In this document: positions 63,652-64,000 of the stretch, in pieces
Position numbering within the stretch: position 1 is the stretch's first letter
Layout of the letters: every line of letters starts with the position of its first letter
Source: Streptomyces lunaelactis
GTDB lineage: Bacteria > Actinomycetota > Actinomycetes > Streptomycetales > Streptomycetaceae
Direction: 5' to 3'
DNA: 64,000 nt
NCBI RefSeq assembly: GCF_003054555.1
Contig: NZ_CP026304.1
Coordinates: forward strand, 5,146,001 to 5,210,000
Program-made: the position numbers and the translations under genes
The notes under the pieces: generated by a model
What the model saw: the letters and a program-made list of their open reading frames with translations, nothing else
Databases searched by the model: none
What the model was told of the DNA's origin: nothing

Positions 63652-63855
63652 ATGTCGGCATCCGAGCGCGAGTTCCAGCCACGGCCGCAGTCCGCGGAGC
63701 CGGCGCAGCCGGTGACGCAGCCGTCGGCCCTGTCGATGCGTGATCTGCTGGCGTCGTGCGCGGCGGCCAGCGCGGTCTCCACTCCGCCCCGCGAGGAGCG
63801 GCGGGCGGAGGAGCTGCGCGCCGAGGAACGCGAACCCAGGCGCGACGCGGCGTAA
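63652..63855 (+). CDS. Small conserved-looking protein
   Basis: A 67-residue protein with a strong AGGAGG site 5 nt before ATG. Three parts: a polar Gln/Pro-rich N-terminus, a short conserved-looking core ALSMRDLLASCAAASAVSTP with one Cys, and a charged Arg/Glu tail. No membrane segment or known family. The core looks like a recognition or docking motif, which is inference. The stop codon falls within a tandem 18-bp repeat. Confidence 0.7.
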   Translation: MSASEREFQPRPQSAEPAQPVTQPSALSMRDLLASCAAASAVSTPPREERRAEELRAEEREPRRDAA

Positions 63856-63877
63856 TTCACGCGACGCGGCGTAATTC
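63841..63877 (+). repeat. Tandem direct repeat at stop codon
   Basis: CGCGACGCGGCGTAATTC occurs at 63841-63858 and again at 63860-63877, exact over 18 nt. The first copy contains the TAA stop of the small gene, so the duplication repeats the stop in the untranslated tail. Confidence 0.8.
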
Positions 63878-63941
63878 GTACGGGCGACTCTCCGCGCGCG
63901 GAGTTCCCTGGTCCGCACAGGACCTGCCGAAACGAAAGACC

Positions 63942-64000
63942 CTAGCGGACGACGACGACCTTCGAGCCGATCGTCGCGAACGTCCACATCGCGTCGCCGT
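63942..64000 (-). CDS. 3' end of a minus-strand gene (partial)
   Basis: On the minus strand the last 18 residues, GDAMWTFATIGSKVVVVR, are followed by TAG at 63942-63944. The rest lies beyond the window. The codon bias is coding-like. The product cannot be assigned; an extracellular enzyme or sortase-like C-terminus is conceivable. It is convergent with the small gene. Confidence 0.6.
   Translation of the reverse strand, partial: GDAMWTFATIGSKVVVVR

Overview
The window is a high-GC actinobacterial chromosome segment, almost certainly from Streptomyces or a close relative. The evidence is the ribosomal and RNA polymerase protein sequences, frequent GTG starts, one TTG start for rpoB, a four-cysteine S14, and gene orders such as truA / ABC-F / rplM-rpsI-glmM / DUF389-coaA and glmS-acpS-nnr-alr-hydrolase-tsaE. 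No rRNA, tRNA, CRISPR array, transposase or integrase gene was recognised.

Layout. (1) 1-15139: end of a lipoprotein gene, then rplJ-rplL, rpoB-rpoC, and the str cluster rpsL-rpsG-fusA-tuf. (2) 15140-18886: a junction between the str and S10 clusters, holding a three-gene module (small protein, WXG100-like protein, lipoprotein), two decayed gene fragments and the long rpsJ leader. (3) 18887-28629: S10 and spc clusters (rpsJ to rplO), with tandem hairpins between rpsQ and rplN, where the classical S10 and spc operons meet. (4) 28630-35195: secY-adk-map, then infA-rpmJ-rpsM-rpsK-rpoA-rplQ. (5) 35196-43701: truA, a Pro/Gly/Gln/Tyr-rich membrane protein, an ABC-F ATPase, rplM-rpsI, glmM, and convergent DUF389 and coaA. 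(6) 43776-56616: about 13 kb of accessory genes: YihY, DUF2252, a GAP-family membrane protein, DUF6325, SHOCT, a GH15 hydrolase, a cyclase-family hydrolase, a ClC channel, a K+-channel-like protein, a truncated membrane protein, a small four-helix membrane protein, an SDR and DUF2254. (7) 56770-63495: glmS-acpS-nnr, then alr-hydrolase-tsaE. (8) 63496-64000: a small conserved-looking gene behind a palindromic site, and the 3' end of a minus-strand gene.

How the parts work together. Regions 1-4 are the growth-rate-controlled transcription and translation core. The clusters appear to be linked by leader RNAs: an L10-type leader with an attenuator-like hairpin before rplJ, and a nearly identical 25-nt hairpin element (24/25) in both the rpsL and rpsJ leaders. 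Regions 5 and 7 supply cell-wall precursors (GlmM, GlmS, Alr), CoA and ACP activation (CoaA, AcpS), NAD(P)HX repair and tRNA modification (TruA, TsaE). Region 6 resembles a stress or ion-homeostasis island set between coaA and glmS. The least explained items are the shared leader element, the decayed SNF2-like helicase fragment at the str-S10 junction, the accessory island and the terminal small gene. No wholly new system can be demonstrated from sequence alone.
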